This document shows positions 31,471-41,763 of a DNA stretch of 64,000 bases, in pieces. The translations under genes and the position numbers were made by a program. Where the stretch lies: the NCBI GenBank assembly GCA_016271365.2, contig CM057456.1, positions 611,325,501-611,389,500 of the forward strand. Reading direction: 5' to 3'. Under the pieces are notes generated by a model. The model had not been told where the DNA came from. It made no database searches and was given only the letters and a program-made list of their open reading frames with translations. The stretch comes from Neoceratodus forsteri. Taxonomy: Eukaryota; Chordata; Ceratodontiformes; Ceratodontidae. Numbering within the stretch: the first letter of the stretch is position 1; the number at the start of each line of letters is the position of its first letter.

Positions 31471-32299
31471 ACTTCCCATAAACAAGTTATTTAAAAGAGA
31501 TGCTTTAAAACTCCTCCAGACTTCTGGGTCTGTCCCTCCTTTGGACAAAAGGTTGGATAAAAAGTATCAGCTTGACAGGACAGAAGCTGAATTTTTATTT
31601 TCACACCCTGACCACCGGGGGGTAGTGCAAGTTGCGGCATGTGACAAGGCAAAGGTCCCTCTGGTTTCCCACCCTCCAGAGAAGGACTCTCGCAAGATTG
31701 ATAGTTTGGCCAAGAAAGGTTACTTATTAGCCTCTCTGGCCACCAGACAGGCTAGCTATCAAGCTTATGCAGTCCAATACCAGAAGACTCTCTGGCAGAC
31801 TGTTCTGGCTATGGCTGAGAAAGTTCCTTCCTCTCTTTCTGCAGACCTAACTAAAACTGCTAGGTTTGGCATGGAGGCTGCCAAATGTCAGTTTCAAATG
31901 GCAGATAGTAATGAAACTACTGCTAGGTGTATGGCAAATACCATCACCCAAAGAAGGTTTGCCTGGTTAAGAGCCACAGACCTTACACTGGATACCCAGA
32001 ATAAAGCTCTGGATTTTCCTATGGAGGGTACCTCCTTATTTGGCAGTCATACAGAGGCCTACATGAAGGTGGATGAATATAAAGCCACCTTCTGCAGTAA
32101 CTCTGCAAAAGAGAAACCCTCCACCAGACCCTATAATAGGGGAGGCAGGGGCAGGCAGTTCCATTCCAGGCCTTTTTACCAGGCCATGGTGATTCCTCAG
32201 GCACCCCAGTATCCCCAGCAAGATTACTTTAGGGGTAGGGGCAGGAGAGGTACCAGGCGTGTTGCCCAACTTCAGCCCCAATCAAAACAGGATTCCTGA
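31471..32299 (+). pseudogene. DIRS-C gag-like ORF1, C-terminal part, open
   Basis: An uninterrupted reading of about 275 codons from the DIRS-D junction to the stop near 32299. It contains PLDKRLDKKYQLDRTEAEFL, then VQVAACDKAKVPLVSHPPEK, the helical ARCMANTITQRRFAWLRATD block and a Gly/Arg-rich end (YFRGRGRRGTRRV). The same blocks are in DIRS-A and DIRS-B. The open frame continues backward into DIRS-D only by chance. Its last 41 bp overlap the RT frame opening at 32259. Confidence 0.9.
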
Positions 32300-34330
32300 C
32301 TTCCTAGATCAGGCTGCCTCTCCTTTACCAGTAGGGGGCAGATTGACCCATTATTTCCAGATTTGGAAAACCGTCACCACAGATAAATGGGTTCTGGAAA
32401 TAGTGGGTCAGGGACTGTCCTTGAGTTTCACGCCCTTCCCCTCCCTAAAACCAGGGTTTCAAACCAGTCTCTCTTCTAGAGAGAAAACTGTTAGAAAAGG
32501 AGGTAAGACACCTAGAAAAGGAGGTAAAACACCTGCTATCATTAAAAGCAGTGGAACCTGTACCTCCACTGCAATGGGGGGAAAAGGACTATATTCAAGA
32601 TATTTCCTTACGCCAAAGAAAAATGGAGTGTTGCGGCTTATCTTGGACCTAAGGGTCTGCAACAGGTTCCTGACAAAGTCAAAATTCAAATTGGTAACAC
32701 TGTCTCTGATTCTGCCAGCACTCCAAAAAGGAGATTGGCTGGCGTCATTGTACCTAAAAGATGCTTATTTGTACATCCCCCTAAGGGAGTCTCACATAAA
32801 GTACCTCAGGTTCAGACTCCCTTCAGGGCATTATCAGGTTTTTAGCTCACCATTCGGTCTCACCTCAGCTTCAAGGGTGTTCACCAAGTGTCTAGCTGTA
32901 GTGGTGGCACACTTGTGGAGGCAAGGTGTCACAGTTTTCCTTATCTGGACAACTGGCTAGTGGTGGAAAATCCTCACAGTAGTTAACAGAGCATCTTCAG
33001 CTCACTCAGCAGCTCCTGGAATCTCTTCTAAACATAGAAAAATCAGTTCTCTTCCTTCTCAAATTCTGCAGTTCATAGGGCAGAACTGAATACCAAAGTG
33101 CTAGAGCCTTCTTACCCAGGGACAGGGTAAAAAGCATCCTGCATTTGGCAGGTTCTTTCAAACTAAATGTCCCAAGACCTGCAAGGCAATTTCTCTAGCT
33201 CCTGGGGCACATGGCAGCTGCCACATGCACAGCCCTGGGTGCCAGGTTTGAGATGAGGGACATCCAATTTCACTTAAGGGCTCACTGGTGCCAAAGAAAG
33301 GATGCCCTCTCAAAGCTCATCCCTGTAACAAAACATTCATTCAGGCCCTCCAGTGGTGGAAGGTGGAAGCCAACCTCAGAGAAGGGGGTCCCCTTTCAAA
33401 AGGAGCTTCCATCAGTGATTCTCACAACAGGTGCATCCCTGTTAGGATGGGGGGGGCTCACCTGGCAGAACACATTACCCAGGGCACTTGGTCAAGTGCA
33501 GAAACTCTCTTACATATCAATCTATTAGAGCTCAGGGTAGTGTTTCTGGCAATGAAAGCCTTCAAATCACTGATACAGGGAAAGGTAGTACAGGTCAGAA
33601 CAGACAACACTACCATCATGTACTACATAAACAAGCAGGGAGGAACAGGGTCAAGCCTTCTCTGCACAGAAGCAATGCGAATCTGGACCTTGAGCTTACT
33701 CTCTAGGATCTTCGCTGCAAGCCATTCGCCTGCCAGGCAAGGACAATATTAATAATAATATTTATATATAAGGCACCTTTCAATTGCCAAGGCGCTGTAC
33801 ATAAATAACAGATCAAAACAATAAAATCATTAAAAATACAGCTGGATCAAACAGTCATTTCAATCAATATTCTAAAATGCAGTTTCCATAAACCTAAAGC
33901 CGCATAGTCAGGCCCATCACGAATGGTCACTGAACAAGCAAGTGGCGCAGACACTATTCAGGAGCTAGAACTGCAGAGATTGATCCCTTTGCCTCGCATC
34001 AAAGTCACCACTTACCTCAGTACTGTTGCAGACCTCCAGCAGTGGGATCAGTCCTGCTGGATGTTCTCATTCTGGATTGGTCAGGAAAATTTCTTTATGC
34101 ATTTCCTCCATTTCCTCTAGTGTACAGGGTACTGTTGAAAATCAGACTTCAGCCAGCTACAATGATTCTGATAGCACCAGACTGGGCCAGACAGCCATGG
34201 TACCCTCTATTGTTATCCATGTCAGTGGACAGACCAATACACCTTCCCAGGAGGCACAATCTTCTGGCCTCCAATCAAGGGAGGCTCCTGTACCCGAACC
34301 TCAAGTCACTCAGACTCAAAGCTTGGCTCT
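32295..34330 (+). pseudogene. DIRS-C reverse transcriptase, RNase H and methyltransferase-like region
   Basis: RT opens with SPLPVGGRLTHYFQIWK. A short tandem of KGGKTPRKGGKTP near 32495-32535 replaces a helical segment, followed by RYFLTPKKNGVLRLILDL. The catalytic motif at 32942-32953 encodes YLDN, and an indel upstream puts it out of frame. RNase H shows LLHINLLELRVVFLAMKAF and VQVRTDNTTIMYYINKQGG. A 150-bp insertion (33752-33902) sits in the RNase H end. The methyltransferase-like block (about 33960-34250) ends in APDWARQPWYP. Confidence 0.87.
33752..33902. mobile_element. Short unidentified insertion in DIRS-C RNase H
   Basis: About 150 bp of AT-rich sequence opening with an AATAATAAT run and containing AAGGCGCTGTACATAAATAA. 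It replaces the expected GTCCTGGCAGATGCTCTCAG block: DIRS-B is continuous here at 23115-23155. It has the size and A/T-rich ends of a small non-autonomous element, but I cannot name its family. A few bases of host sequence seem lost. Confidence 0.55.
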
Positions 34331-35348
34331 TGAGGACTTAGAATATGCTGGTTTACAGCTCTCTGGAAGGAGTCATGGATGTTTTAAGGGAGTATAGGAA
34401 ATCTCTCTACAAAGAAAAACTTGTGCTGCAAAGTGGAAGAGATTTTCTTTTTGGTGTTCCAGCAGAGATATAGTGCCAGCACAGGCAGGAGTGCCACTTG
34501 TGCTGGACTATTTGGTTTATCTGCATTCCCTAGGCTTGCAGCCTTCTACATTAAAGATTCATCTGGCATCAGTCTGTGCTTACACTTCGGCAGGTAAGGC
34601 TGTTTTTTTGGCATCGAACCCTATTTTTAAGAGATTCTTCAAAGGCCTATCCCATATGTACCCACCGGTTAGGGAACCAGTGCCAGCCTGGGATCTTAAT
34701 ATTTGTATTGCTCAACTTATAGCTCCTCCTTTTGAGCCCATGTTTTCAGCACCGTTGAAGTATGTCACATGGAAAACAGTGTTTTGTTTGCCATTACTTC
34801 AGCTAGAATGATTAGTGAGCTTCAGGCCTTATGCACTAAAAGGACTATATTGCTCTTTCAAGGATACGCGTCCTTCAGACCAACGGAAATTCCTTCCCAA
34901 AGTAGTTTCAGACATCCATCTGAATCAGTCCATCACTTTGCCAGTGTTTTTCAATGAGCATTCTTCTTCTGGTGAATGCAGGCTTCATAGCCTGGATGTC
35001 AAGAGAGCTTTGAGTTACTACAGGACAGGACACAGCTCTTCCTCACTTATGGGGTGTGGGAAAGGGAAATCCAGCATCTAAAAGGTCCATTTCTCGTTAG
35101 ATTGTTCAGTGTATCCAGTTTTGCTGTTCAAAGGTGGGCAAGGAAGCACCAGCAGGGCTCAGAGCCCACGCCACAAGGGGTACAGCTACCACACTGGCAG
35201 CAGCAAGAGATGTTCCCTTGGTGGATATTTGCAAAGCAATGACCTGGCGAACAGTATATACATTTGTCAAGCATTACAGCTTGGATATGCAGGCTAGATC
35301 CGATGCCAGGTTTTTACAGCTGTCCTGCAGAACCTGTTTCCAAAATAG
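34320..35348 (+). pseudogene. DIRS-C tyrosine recombinase
   Basis: Readable in pieces: LEDLEYAGLQLSGRSHGCF, LGLQPSTLKIHLASVCAYTS with a 112-codon open frame from 34473, SARMISELQAL (usual SARRISEL, second Arg changed), LPVFFNEHSSSGECRLHSLD, an HATRGTATTLAAARDVPL block with HxxR (about 35170), and VKHYSLDMQARSDARF with the catalytic Tyr. It ends in a stop after LFPK at about 35348. Frameshifts separate the pieces. Confidence 0.85.
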
Positions 35349-35379
35349 GTTCTTCCCCTCAAAGGTACTGCTTCTTAGT

Positions 35380-35485
35380 CTGCAGAAGAGTTAGGAATAT
35401 TGGAGTATTCCTGGGTGAGAAGATAAAGTGTTGCTTACCAAAGTAACCTTGTTTCTCCCAGGGATACTCCAATATTCATAACTCT
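35380..35485 (+). repeat. DIRS-C internal complementary region
   Basis: The left half complements the left end at 19074-19120 (GAATATTGGAGTATTCC). The right half complements the right end at 35880-35929 (TTGTTTCTCCC plus CTTACCAAAGTAAC). This links termini that lie nearly 17 kb apart and shows they belong to one element. Confidence 0.92.
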
Positions 35486-35744
35486 CCTGCCCTGCCTCCC
35501 CCTATTAAGAACTAGTGGCCTCTGCATTCCACACTGTAACGGAGAGTATGTATGCCACATTCTACTTTTTATTGCAACTTATTCTTTGGTTTTTCTGCTC
35601 TTCAGGTGATTCTGACATAGGAGTTTGTGAGATTTGTTCAATATATATTTATATTATTCCTCCAGTTGGAGGTTTAGGTGTGGGAATTTTAAATGTAATT
35701 CTTTATATTGTAAATATTGGGCCCTGTCTTTCCAGACGTCCACG

Positions 35745-35929
35745 AAATCTGAGGGTTAGAATGCAGGCAGTTGATAGGTGGCAGCATTTGAAAAGTGGCT
35801 CATGCCAGTGAGTTCATCATTAGCATAACGTTATATCGCCGGGCAGATCTAACTTAAAGGCACATTACAGAAGAGTTATAATATTGTAGTATCCCCTGGG
35901 AGAAACAAGTTACTATGGTAAGTACTTTC
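35745..35929 (+). repeat. DIRS-C right terminal inverted repeat
   Basis: The inverted partner of 19074-19250, ending GGTAAGTACTTTCT. LINE-1 coding sequence follows immediately. Confidence 0.92.
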
Positions 35930-35944
35930 TGGGCCTACTCCCTG

Positions 35945-36620
35945 TCTCTCAAAGTATTATGTCTGCTACCCACACTGCTGCTCCTAGCAGGTGATAATGA
36001 GACTAACCCTGGTCCTCAGATCGCCAACATCACCCTTGGCTCTTCCCAGGATTGGCACTGGACATCATCCAAGAGCCTAAAAATAGCCCACATGAACGTT
36101 TGCAGCCTCTGCCCTAAAATTCACGTAAGTCCAGAGATGGATGGCTGTCTACAAACCAGATATACTGGCCGTATCTGAACCTGGCAGAAGCTACATACCC
36201 TGTCGCAAGAGCTAGCAGTCTCTGGCTACAATTAATTCTGGAAGGACCGGGAGGGCAAAAAAGGGGGCGGGGTACTCATTTACGACAGGGATTCACTAGT
36301 AGCGGCTCTAGCCCCCCCTCCCTGACTCTGACCACGCTGGTGGCGAGTCAGTATTTGTTAGAATTACCCTTGGCCATGTTAAATACCTAACCAGAGGCTG
36401 CCTCTACAGCTCTCCTAAGGTGGCCTCACAAGCCCTGGAGTCACTGAACAAGGCGGTTGTGAGAAGGTTTCTTGGAACTCCCTAATACTGAGGACTTCAA
36501 TCTCAGCTGGGCCAGGACACGGAGCAGCCTCAGGGCCTCACTCCTAGATGCTAACCTGGAGCAAATTATCACCGAAAAGACCAGGGCTAATTACAAAACC
36601 GGAACCACATGACCCTTGAC
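35945..36620 (+). pseudogene. LINE-1 N-terminus with 2A-like motif and decayed endonuclease
   Basis: The frame reads LSLKVLCLLPTLLLLAGDNE then TNPGP. A hydrophobic leader leads straight into GDNETNPGP, which fits the 2A ribosome-skipping pattern DxExNPGP. The next residues (KIAHMNVCSLCPKI) are the start of an APE-type endonuclease. After about 36180 the frame breaks: the expected SETWL block is SEPGRSY and the rest is in fragments. The true start codon would lie left of DIRS-C. 2A-like motifs before the endonuclease are known in several APE-type LINE groups. Confidence 0.72.
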
Positions 36621-37339
36621 TGGGCACTGGTGTCCCACCACTCTAACACTCTTGTGGCTGGCATCATGGCGGATGCCTTGAGCGACCACTCACCTATTTT
36701 CTGTATTTGGAAGAATAGATCACTCTGGTTCCTCCAAGAACCACCACCACCAGAGACTACTCTAAATTCTCTGGATGCCTTCAGTGAGTACCTTAACAAC
36801 CTTGACTGGAGCCCTGTTCAGCTCCTCCAAACCCTGGATGAAGCCCTGGATTACTCCAGAACTCCTTCATCACAGCAGCCAAACTGCCCTCCTAGGAAAC
36901 TCCGGCCAAAGGCAGCTGCTACAATGGATCACCCCTGAGCTAAAAGCCTGATGGTGAGTTGTGACAAGGCATGGAAGAAGTAGAAAACTTCTGCTCTGCA
37001 TGCTGGCCTAGTATACTATAAAATCCTAAGGAACAAATGCAAATGCACTACCAAGCTAGCAAAAAGGGACTATGTCAAACACCTCCAGCAAACTAATCTT
37101 GCTAACCCTAAATCCTTTTGGTCCCACATCAATGACCTGATAAAAGGCAATGGCATGTCTGACTTATGACCTGTAGAGGTCAATGGCAAGATGCTTAACA
37201 AATGTCCTGACATTGCATCTGCCTTCATTGGGCACTTCACCAACCTGGAGAGCTATAAGACCCCTCCTCCCATGAGCCCCTTGGCCAGGAGGCTTTTTTC
37301 CCTTCCCGGACGCTCTTTCACCTGAGAGTTGTCAAGGCC

Positions 37340-38530
37340 AAGGAGGTGCTTCCTCTCCTCAAGGCCATTAAAGCTAAAGGCCCTGGAGGACCCGATGGCC
37401 TAGACCCAAGGCTGTTAAAGGCTGTGGCTCCTGCTATCACATTACCTGTTACCTGTGTAATAAACAGATCCCTACTCAGTGGAGCCGTACCCCAAACCTG
37501 GAAGCAGGCCTACGTGGTCCCGATTCACAAGGGATGTCCCAGGGAACCCATAGGCAACTACAGACCAATATTGCTTCTTTGTGCCCTGGCTAAGATTTAG
37601 GAAAGGTTAGTCTGCAGTCAACTCTGTGACTACATTGAGACCAACCATTTACTAGCCCCCATGCAACATGGCTTTATGCTGAATCATGGAACCGATACTG
37701 CCCTCATCAAATTCTCGGGGTGATGTACTAGGGACTATGAACAAAGGTCTCCCCACTGGGTCAGTGTTTATCGATCTGTCCAAGGCATTTGACCTAGTGG
37801 ACCACAAGCTCCTCTTAACCAAGCTGGTCACAATTGGCCTGGACCAGCACTCTCTTACTTGGTTCAACAGCTACCTCCTTGGCTGCTCCTAACGCATCAG
37901 GTGGAAAAATGTGTTATCCGATCCTCTCTCCCTAAGAGAGGGGGTACCCCAAGGATCCATACTGACCTCCTACTCTTCTCACTATTCACAATGACCTGAG
38001 TAACCCCTGTGGGGACAGCTTGGTCATCCAATTTGCAGACAACGCTGTAATATACAGATCTCTGCACAACCCAGCTGACTTGGGGCCCCAGTTCCAGGCA
38101 GACTTTGCTGGGTTGGAAGCCTGGCTCACTGAGAACAGACTGGTCTTAAACACCAGCAAGACTAAGGCTATGGTTTTTGGACAAAGAACCCTAGGCCTAG
38201 ACAGGAGTTCCTTACTCCCACTGGTCTCCACATCTGGCGGCTGCATAGAGGTGGTGAGCTCACTAAAATACCTAGGATTAAATCTGGACCAGGGCTTTAC
38301 ACTGAAATCTCACATAGATCAGATAACAAAACAGTGCAATCAGCAACCCGCTCTGCTGTACCATCTGAATGACCAGCTCATTTCTGAGACCAGGATAACC
38401 ATCACTATCAGCATTCTCTTCCCAACTCTAACCTTTGCTGCTCCTATTCTACAGGGAATGGCTAAACAAGAGCTTAACAGACTTCAAGTTCAATACAACA
38501 AGGTAGCCCGATTTGCCTCAGTCTCATAAA
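37340..38530 (+). pseudogene. LINE-1 reverse transcriptase
   Basis: Blocks in order: KGPGGPDGLDPRLLKAVAP, WKQAYVVPIHKGCPREPIG, NYRPI, a stop near 37598, QHGFMLNHGTDTALI, IDLSKAFDLVDHKLLL, EGVPQGSIL and, in a new frame, QFADNAVIYRSL. The catalytic motif FADD is FADN here (AAC at 38041-38043). The last part is open for 169 codons (38020-38529) with LNTSKTKAMVFGQ and LKYLGLNLDQG. It is non-functional. Confidence 0.85.
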
Positions 38531-39351
38531 CAGCGACACCACTGTGAAGCTCTTGCTTCCCTACGCTGGCCTTCCCTGGATGGTCGCCTTCAGTACCCCT
38601 TGCTATGCAACTCTTACAAGCTCATATGCGGCCATCCCCCCAGCTGCCTGGCTGGTCTCCTGGTTCCCAAGCGCTCAGCGAGACTTCTCCTTTCCTCTGG
38701 GTGAAACTTCCTGGATATACCTAGGGTGCGGACCATGGCTGGCAGCAAATCCTTTGCCATGGCTGCCCCTCTCCTCTGGAACAAGCTCCCTCCCTACCTG
38801 CAGGATACCCCTTCCTAGGAATATTCAGAAAAGGGCTCCACGCTCACTTACTAGATGCCAGTGTCTGCTCTTGCCACTGAGTGCAAATCCACTATACTTT
38901 TGTACCTCAGCAATTATCTTTTGCAGTTCTTAACCTACTGTCCTGTCCTGTCCCCGCACTTTCCCTGATCCCTCCAGACTCTGCGAATCACCTCATTTCC
39001 CTATGCCAGCCTTAATCAATTCTACTATGTCCCCTATTCATGAAGGTTCTGTCGACAGGGTACCCTGCAACTCTACTCCCCTATTGTTACCTCCCATGCA
39101 GTGTATAGTAACAAATTCCTCTGGTGGCCTGCCCTGACTTTAACCCATATGAGTTGGCCCCCTTTGGTCTCATGTCAGCCCCAATGTATGATGTATTGTG
39201 TCTCTGCTGTATTTTTTTTATCCATGTTCTTTGTACACTGCTTTACTTGTCTCCTTTTTGTAACTAATTCCGGGTCGCCCCTGAAAAAGGGACCTCCGGG
39301 GCTCAGTGGGCTTACCCGGTCATCAAAATTGAATAAATAAATAAATAAATA

Positions 39352-39440
39352 GGTGACTGATTGCCCATTGCTGCTTTGGCCACTGGCAGGCTCCAGCAAC
39401 CCTTTCAAAAGTTGTCAGGTATGCTTGGATATTATCCGAG
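39352..39440 (-). pseudogene. Gypsy piece 1: gag upstream segment
   Basis: On the minus strand the frame reads SDNIQAYLTTFERVAGACQW and then PKQQWAIS. The pattern (xxIxxYLxxFERVAxACxWPxxxWA) is typical of Gmr1-type gag just before LTGKAQxAY, which is found at 17546-17610. Together they bracket LINE-1. On the right it is cut by the 3' end of a minus-strand CR1. The more N-terminal gag was not found beyond that CR1. Confidence 0.82.
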
Positions 39441-39717
39441 AAACATAGAAACATAGAATTTGATGGCAGATAAGGACCGCTTGGCCCACCCAGTCTGCCC
39501 ATTTCCCTGCCTGACGGATAAGCTGCAGATTCTAGTTAATCAACAGCTTACTTCCTCCTGCCCCCCACTAGAATTGCCTTATGCCTGTCCCATGCATTCT
39601 TGAATTCTCCCACTGTTCCTGACTCCAAAACCTCCTCAGGAAGGCTGTTCCATGCATCCCACAACTCTCTGTGAAAAATACTTTCTAACATTACCTCTAA
39701 GTCAGTCTCCTCTATCT

Positions 39718-40113
39718 TCAAATTGTGCCCTTTGTTCTTGCACATCTCTTCTTCTGAAAGATACTACCCTCTTGTACCTTGTTAATTCCTTGAGATACTT
39801 GAAAGTTTCTATCATGTCCCCCTTCCTCAAGGGTATACATATTAGCTGCTTTGTCTCTCCTCGTATGTCTTCGGTGCAGACCTTGCACCATTTTCGATGC
39901 CCTCCTCTGAATAGCCTCCACTCTGTCTATGTCTTTTCTTGAGATGGGGTCTCCAGAATTGCACACAGTACTCAGATGGGGTCTCACTAACTGTCTGTAG
40001 AGAGGATAACAACTCCTGTTTCTACTGTTGATGCCTCTCCTATACATCCCTGTATCCCCAGCCCTCCTTACTGCCTTCTCACATTGCTTGCCCACCTTTA
40101 GGTCATCTGACAT
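39718..40113 (-). pseudogene. CR1 ORF2 C-terminal region
   Basis: Continues the RT protein after a frameshift: DLKVGKQCEKAVRRAGDTGM, YRQLVRPHLSTVCNSGDPIS, VEAIQRRASKMVQGLHRR. It compares with the plus-strand CR1 at 10978-11373 (VTKQCEKAVGRANRMLGCIG, VEAIQRRAMKVVHRLH), from which it differs by several indels. Confidence 0.85.
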
Positions 40114-40121
40114 AATTACTC

Positions 40122-41171
40122 CTAGGTCTCTTTAATTTTTGTTGTTGTTATTAACTCACCACCCATTGTGTACTCTTCCCCTGGGTTTTTGTTTCCCAGA
40201 TGCATTACCTTGCACTTTGCATTGAATCTGAGCTGCCACGTATTTGACCATTCCTCCAGCCTTGCCAAGTCCCTTTTCATTCTTTCCACCCCACCTTGCG
40301 TGTCAACCCTGTTGCAGATCTTTGTGTCATCTGCAAAGAGGCATACCTTTCCTTCCAGGTGCTCTCCAATGTCACTTATAAACATATTAAAGAGGACCGG
40401 TCCCAGTACCGAACCCTGCGGTACCCCGCCAGTTACCCTCCTTTCTTCACTGTGGACTCCGTTTACTATTACCTTTTGCGTCCTGTTGTCCAGCCAGTTT
40501 TTTATCCAGGCTACCACCTTGGGACCCACTCCCAGGCTGGCTAACTTGTTTATTAATCTTTTGTGTGGGACTGTGTCAAATGCCTTGCTAAAGTCTAGGC
40601 AGGCCATATCCACAGCCCCTCCCTGGTCTAGTACTTTGGTCACCCAGTCAAAGAAATGTATTAGGTTCGTCTGACATGACCTTCCTGCTGTGAAACCATG
40701 CTGTCTTGGGTCCTGTGCCCCACTGGCCTCTAGGTGCTCAACAATTCTTTCCTTCAGAAGTGATTCCATCATTTTCCCTACCACTGAAGTCAAACTAACT
40801 GGTCTGTAGTTTCCTGCCTCTGCCCTGCTCCCACTTTTGTGAAGTGGAATTACATTTGCCCTCCTCCAGTCCTCAGGTACCACTCCATCCTCCCATGATT
40901 TGTTAAAGAGAGTAGTCAGTGGTGTTACTAGTTCTACCCTTAGTTCTTTGATTAATCTTGAGTGAATCCTATCAGGCCCCATTGCTTTGTCCACCGTCAG
41001 TTTCAAGAGTTCTTTCAAAACCCTTTCTTCTGTGAATGGACTGGTATCGACCCCCCTATTCAGAGTTTCCCCCTTGTTTGGTTTAGGCACCTCCCCCTCC
41101 TCATCTGTTGTGAATACTGAGCAGAAATATTTGTTCAGCATCCCTGCTTTTTCACTGTCACCTCTGCCCAC
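40122..41171 (-). CDS. CR1 reverse transcriptase, 349-codon open block
   Basis: The longest intact enzyme frame in the window. In order: EKAGMLNKYFCSVFTTDEEG, KAMGPDRIHSRLIKEL, WRRANVIPLHKSGSRAEAGN, YRPVSLTSVVGKMMESLL, QHGFTAGRSCQTNLIHFF, LDFSKAFDTVPHKRLINKL, TGGVPQGSVLGPVLFNMFIS and an intact LFADDTKI. It ends in a frameshift at about 40122 (KIKET, stop), and the C-terminal part follows in another frame (40113-39718). The upstream endonuclease is split, so this is part of a dead ORF2, but the RT motifs are unchanged. The first ATG in the block is not the real start of the protein. Confidence 0.92.
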   Translation of the reverse strand: MGRGDSEKAGMLNKYFCSVFTTDEEGEVPKPNKGETLNRGVDTSPFTEERVLKELLKLTVDKAMGPDRIHSRLIKELRVELVTPLTTLFNKSWEDGVVPEDWRRANVIPLHKSGSRAEAGNYRPVSLTSVVGKMMESLLKERIVEHLEASGAQDPRQHGFTAGRSCQTNLIHFFDWVTKVLDQGGAVDMACLDFSKAFDTVPHKRLINKLASLGVGPKVVAWIKNWLDNRTQKVIVNGVHSEERRVTGGVPQGSVLGPVLFNMFISDIGEHLEGKVCLFADDTKICNRVDTQGGVERMKRDLARLEEWSNTWQLRFNAKCKVMHLGNKNPGEEYTMGGELITTTKIKET

Positions 41172-41397
41172 GCTTCCTCCCTTTATTAAGTCTCTGTATC
41201 CTCCCTTGGTCTTTTCTTTCGCTCCTAATGTACCTATAAAAGTTTTATCCCCTTCTTAACAGAGTTGGCTATCTTTTCCTCAGTTTGTGCCTTTGCTATT
41301 CTGACTGCTTTCCCTGCCTCCTTCTGCTTTATCTGATAAGTTCTCTGTCCTGCTCCTTCTGTGTTTCCTTATATTTCCTGAATGCTATCCTTTCTCC

Positions 41398-41745
41398 TTA
41401 ACTGTCCCTGCCACCTTTTGAGAACCATAGTGTTTTTTTCCTTTGTTTTGTTTTATTGATTTGCTTCACACTAACGCTTGTTGCCTTTGCGATGGCTGTT
41501 TTGATTATTCCCCATTGTTCCTCCACCCCTCCCTCTTGCCCATTTGTTAGTGCTTTTCTAAGGCACTCTCTCATTTTCCCAAAGTCAGCCTTCCCAAACT
41601 CCAATACTCTTGTTTTTGTATGGCTTGACTCTATGGCTGTGTTTATTGTGAACCACACTGTTTGGTGGTCACTTGTTCCCAGATGGCTACCCTCTTCTAA
41701 ATCTGAGATCCTTTCTCCTTCCCCATTTGAGAGTACCAGGTCTAA
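41398..41745 (-). pseudogene. CR1 endonuclease C-terminal end and linker
   Basis: On the minus strand, LDLVLSNGEGERISDLEEGS and HLGTSDHQTVWFTI are the end of the CR1 APE endonuclease, with the SDHxxV active-site motif intact, followed by a Lys-rich linker. The preceding part, ending EPTREGST, is at about 47773. The long open frame that continues upstream from 41757 is minisatellite read-through and not part of CR1. Confidence 0.88.
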
Positions 41746-41763
41746 GATAACCACCCCCCTCCC

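Larger units (their letters stand above)
19074..35929 (+). mobile_element. DIRS-C, full-length but split by DIRS-B and DIRS-D
   Basis: The ends are recognised by the left repeat at 19074-19250, its inverse at 35745-35929, and an internal complementary region at 35380-35485. Removing DIRS-B (19530-25207), DIRS-D (26141-31470) and a ~150-bp insertion leaves about 5.7 kb, the size of DIRS-A. Coding order is gag (25387-26140 and 31471-32299), RT-RNase H-methyltransferase-like (32295-34330) and recombinase (34320-35348). It interrupts LINE-1. Confidence 0.93.
35930..39351 (+). mobile_element. LINE-1 (L2-like LINE), coding part and 3' tail
   Basis: The body of the LINE whose 5' part is at 17611-19073. 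It begins with a hydrophobic N-terminus and NPGP motif, then decayed endonuclease (about 36050-36620), RT (about 37340-38530) and a 3' end of AATAAATA repeats at about 39330-39351. The sequence after the tail returns to minus-strand gypsy gag, which matches the piece left of LINE-1 at 17610. There is no clean target duplication by eye. Domain order and RT motifs place it in the CR1/L2 group, probably L2-like. Confidence 0.85.
39441..41745 (-). mobile_element. CR1 LINE (minus), 3' part
   Basis: The 3' end at 39441 has the CR1 tail, read on the minus strand as ATTCTATGTTTCTATGTTTC, preceded by the usual conserved CR1 3' region. It runs back through RT to the end of the endonuclease at 41745, where LINE-2 is inserted. 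The rest is at 47773-49862. This is a near-complete CR1. Confidence 0.92.

Noticed and set aside
31232..32299. A single 355-codon protein starting at 31232
   Set aside because: The first ~80 codons are the right terminal repeat of DIRS-D read in a chance open frame; only the part from 31471 is DIRS-C gag.
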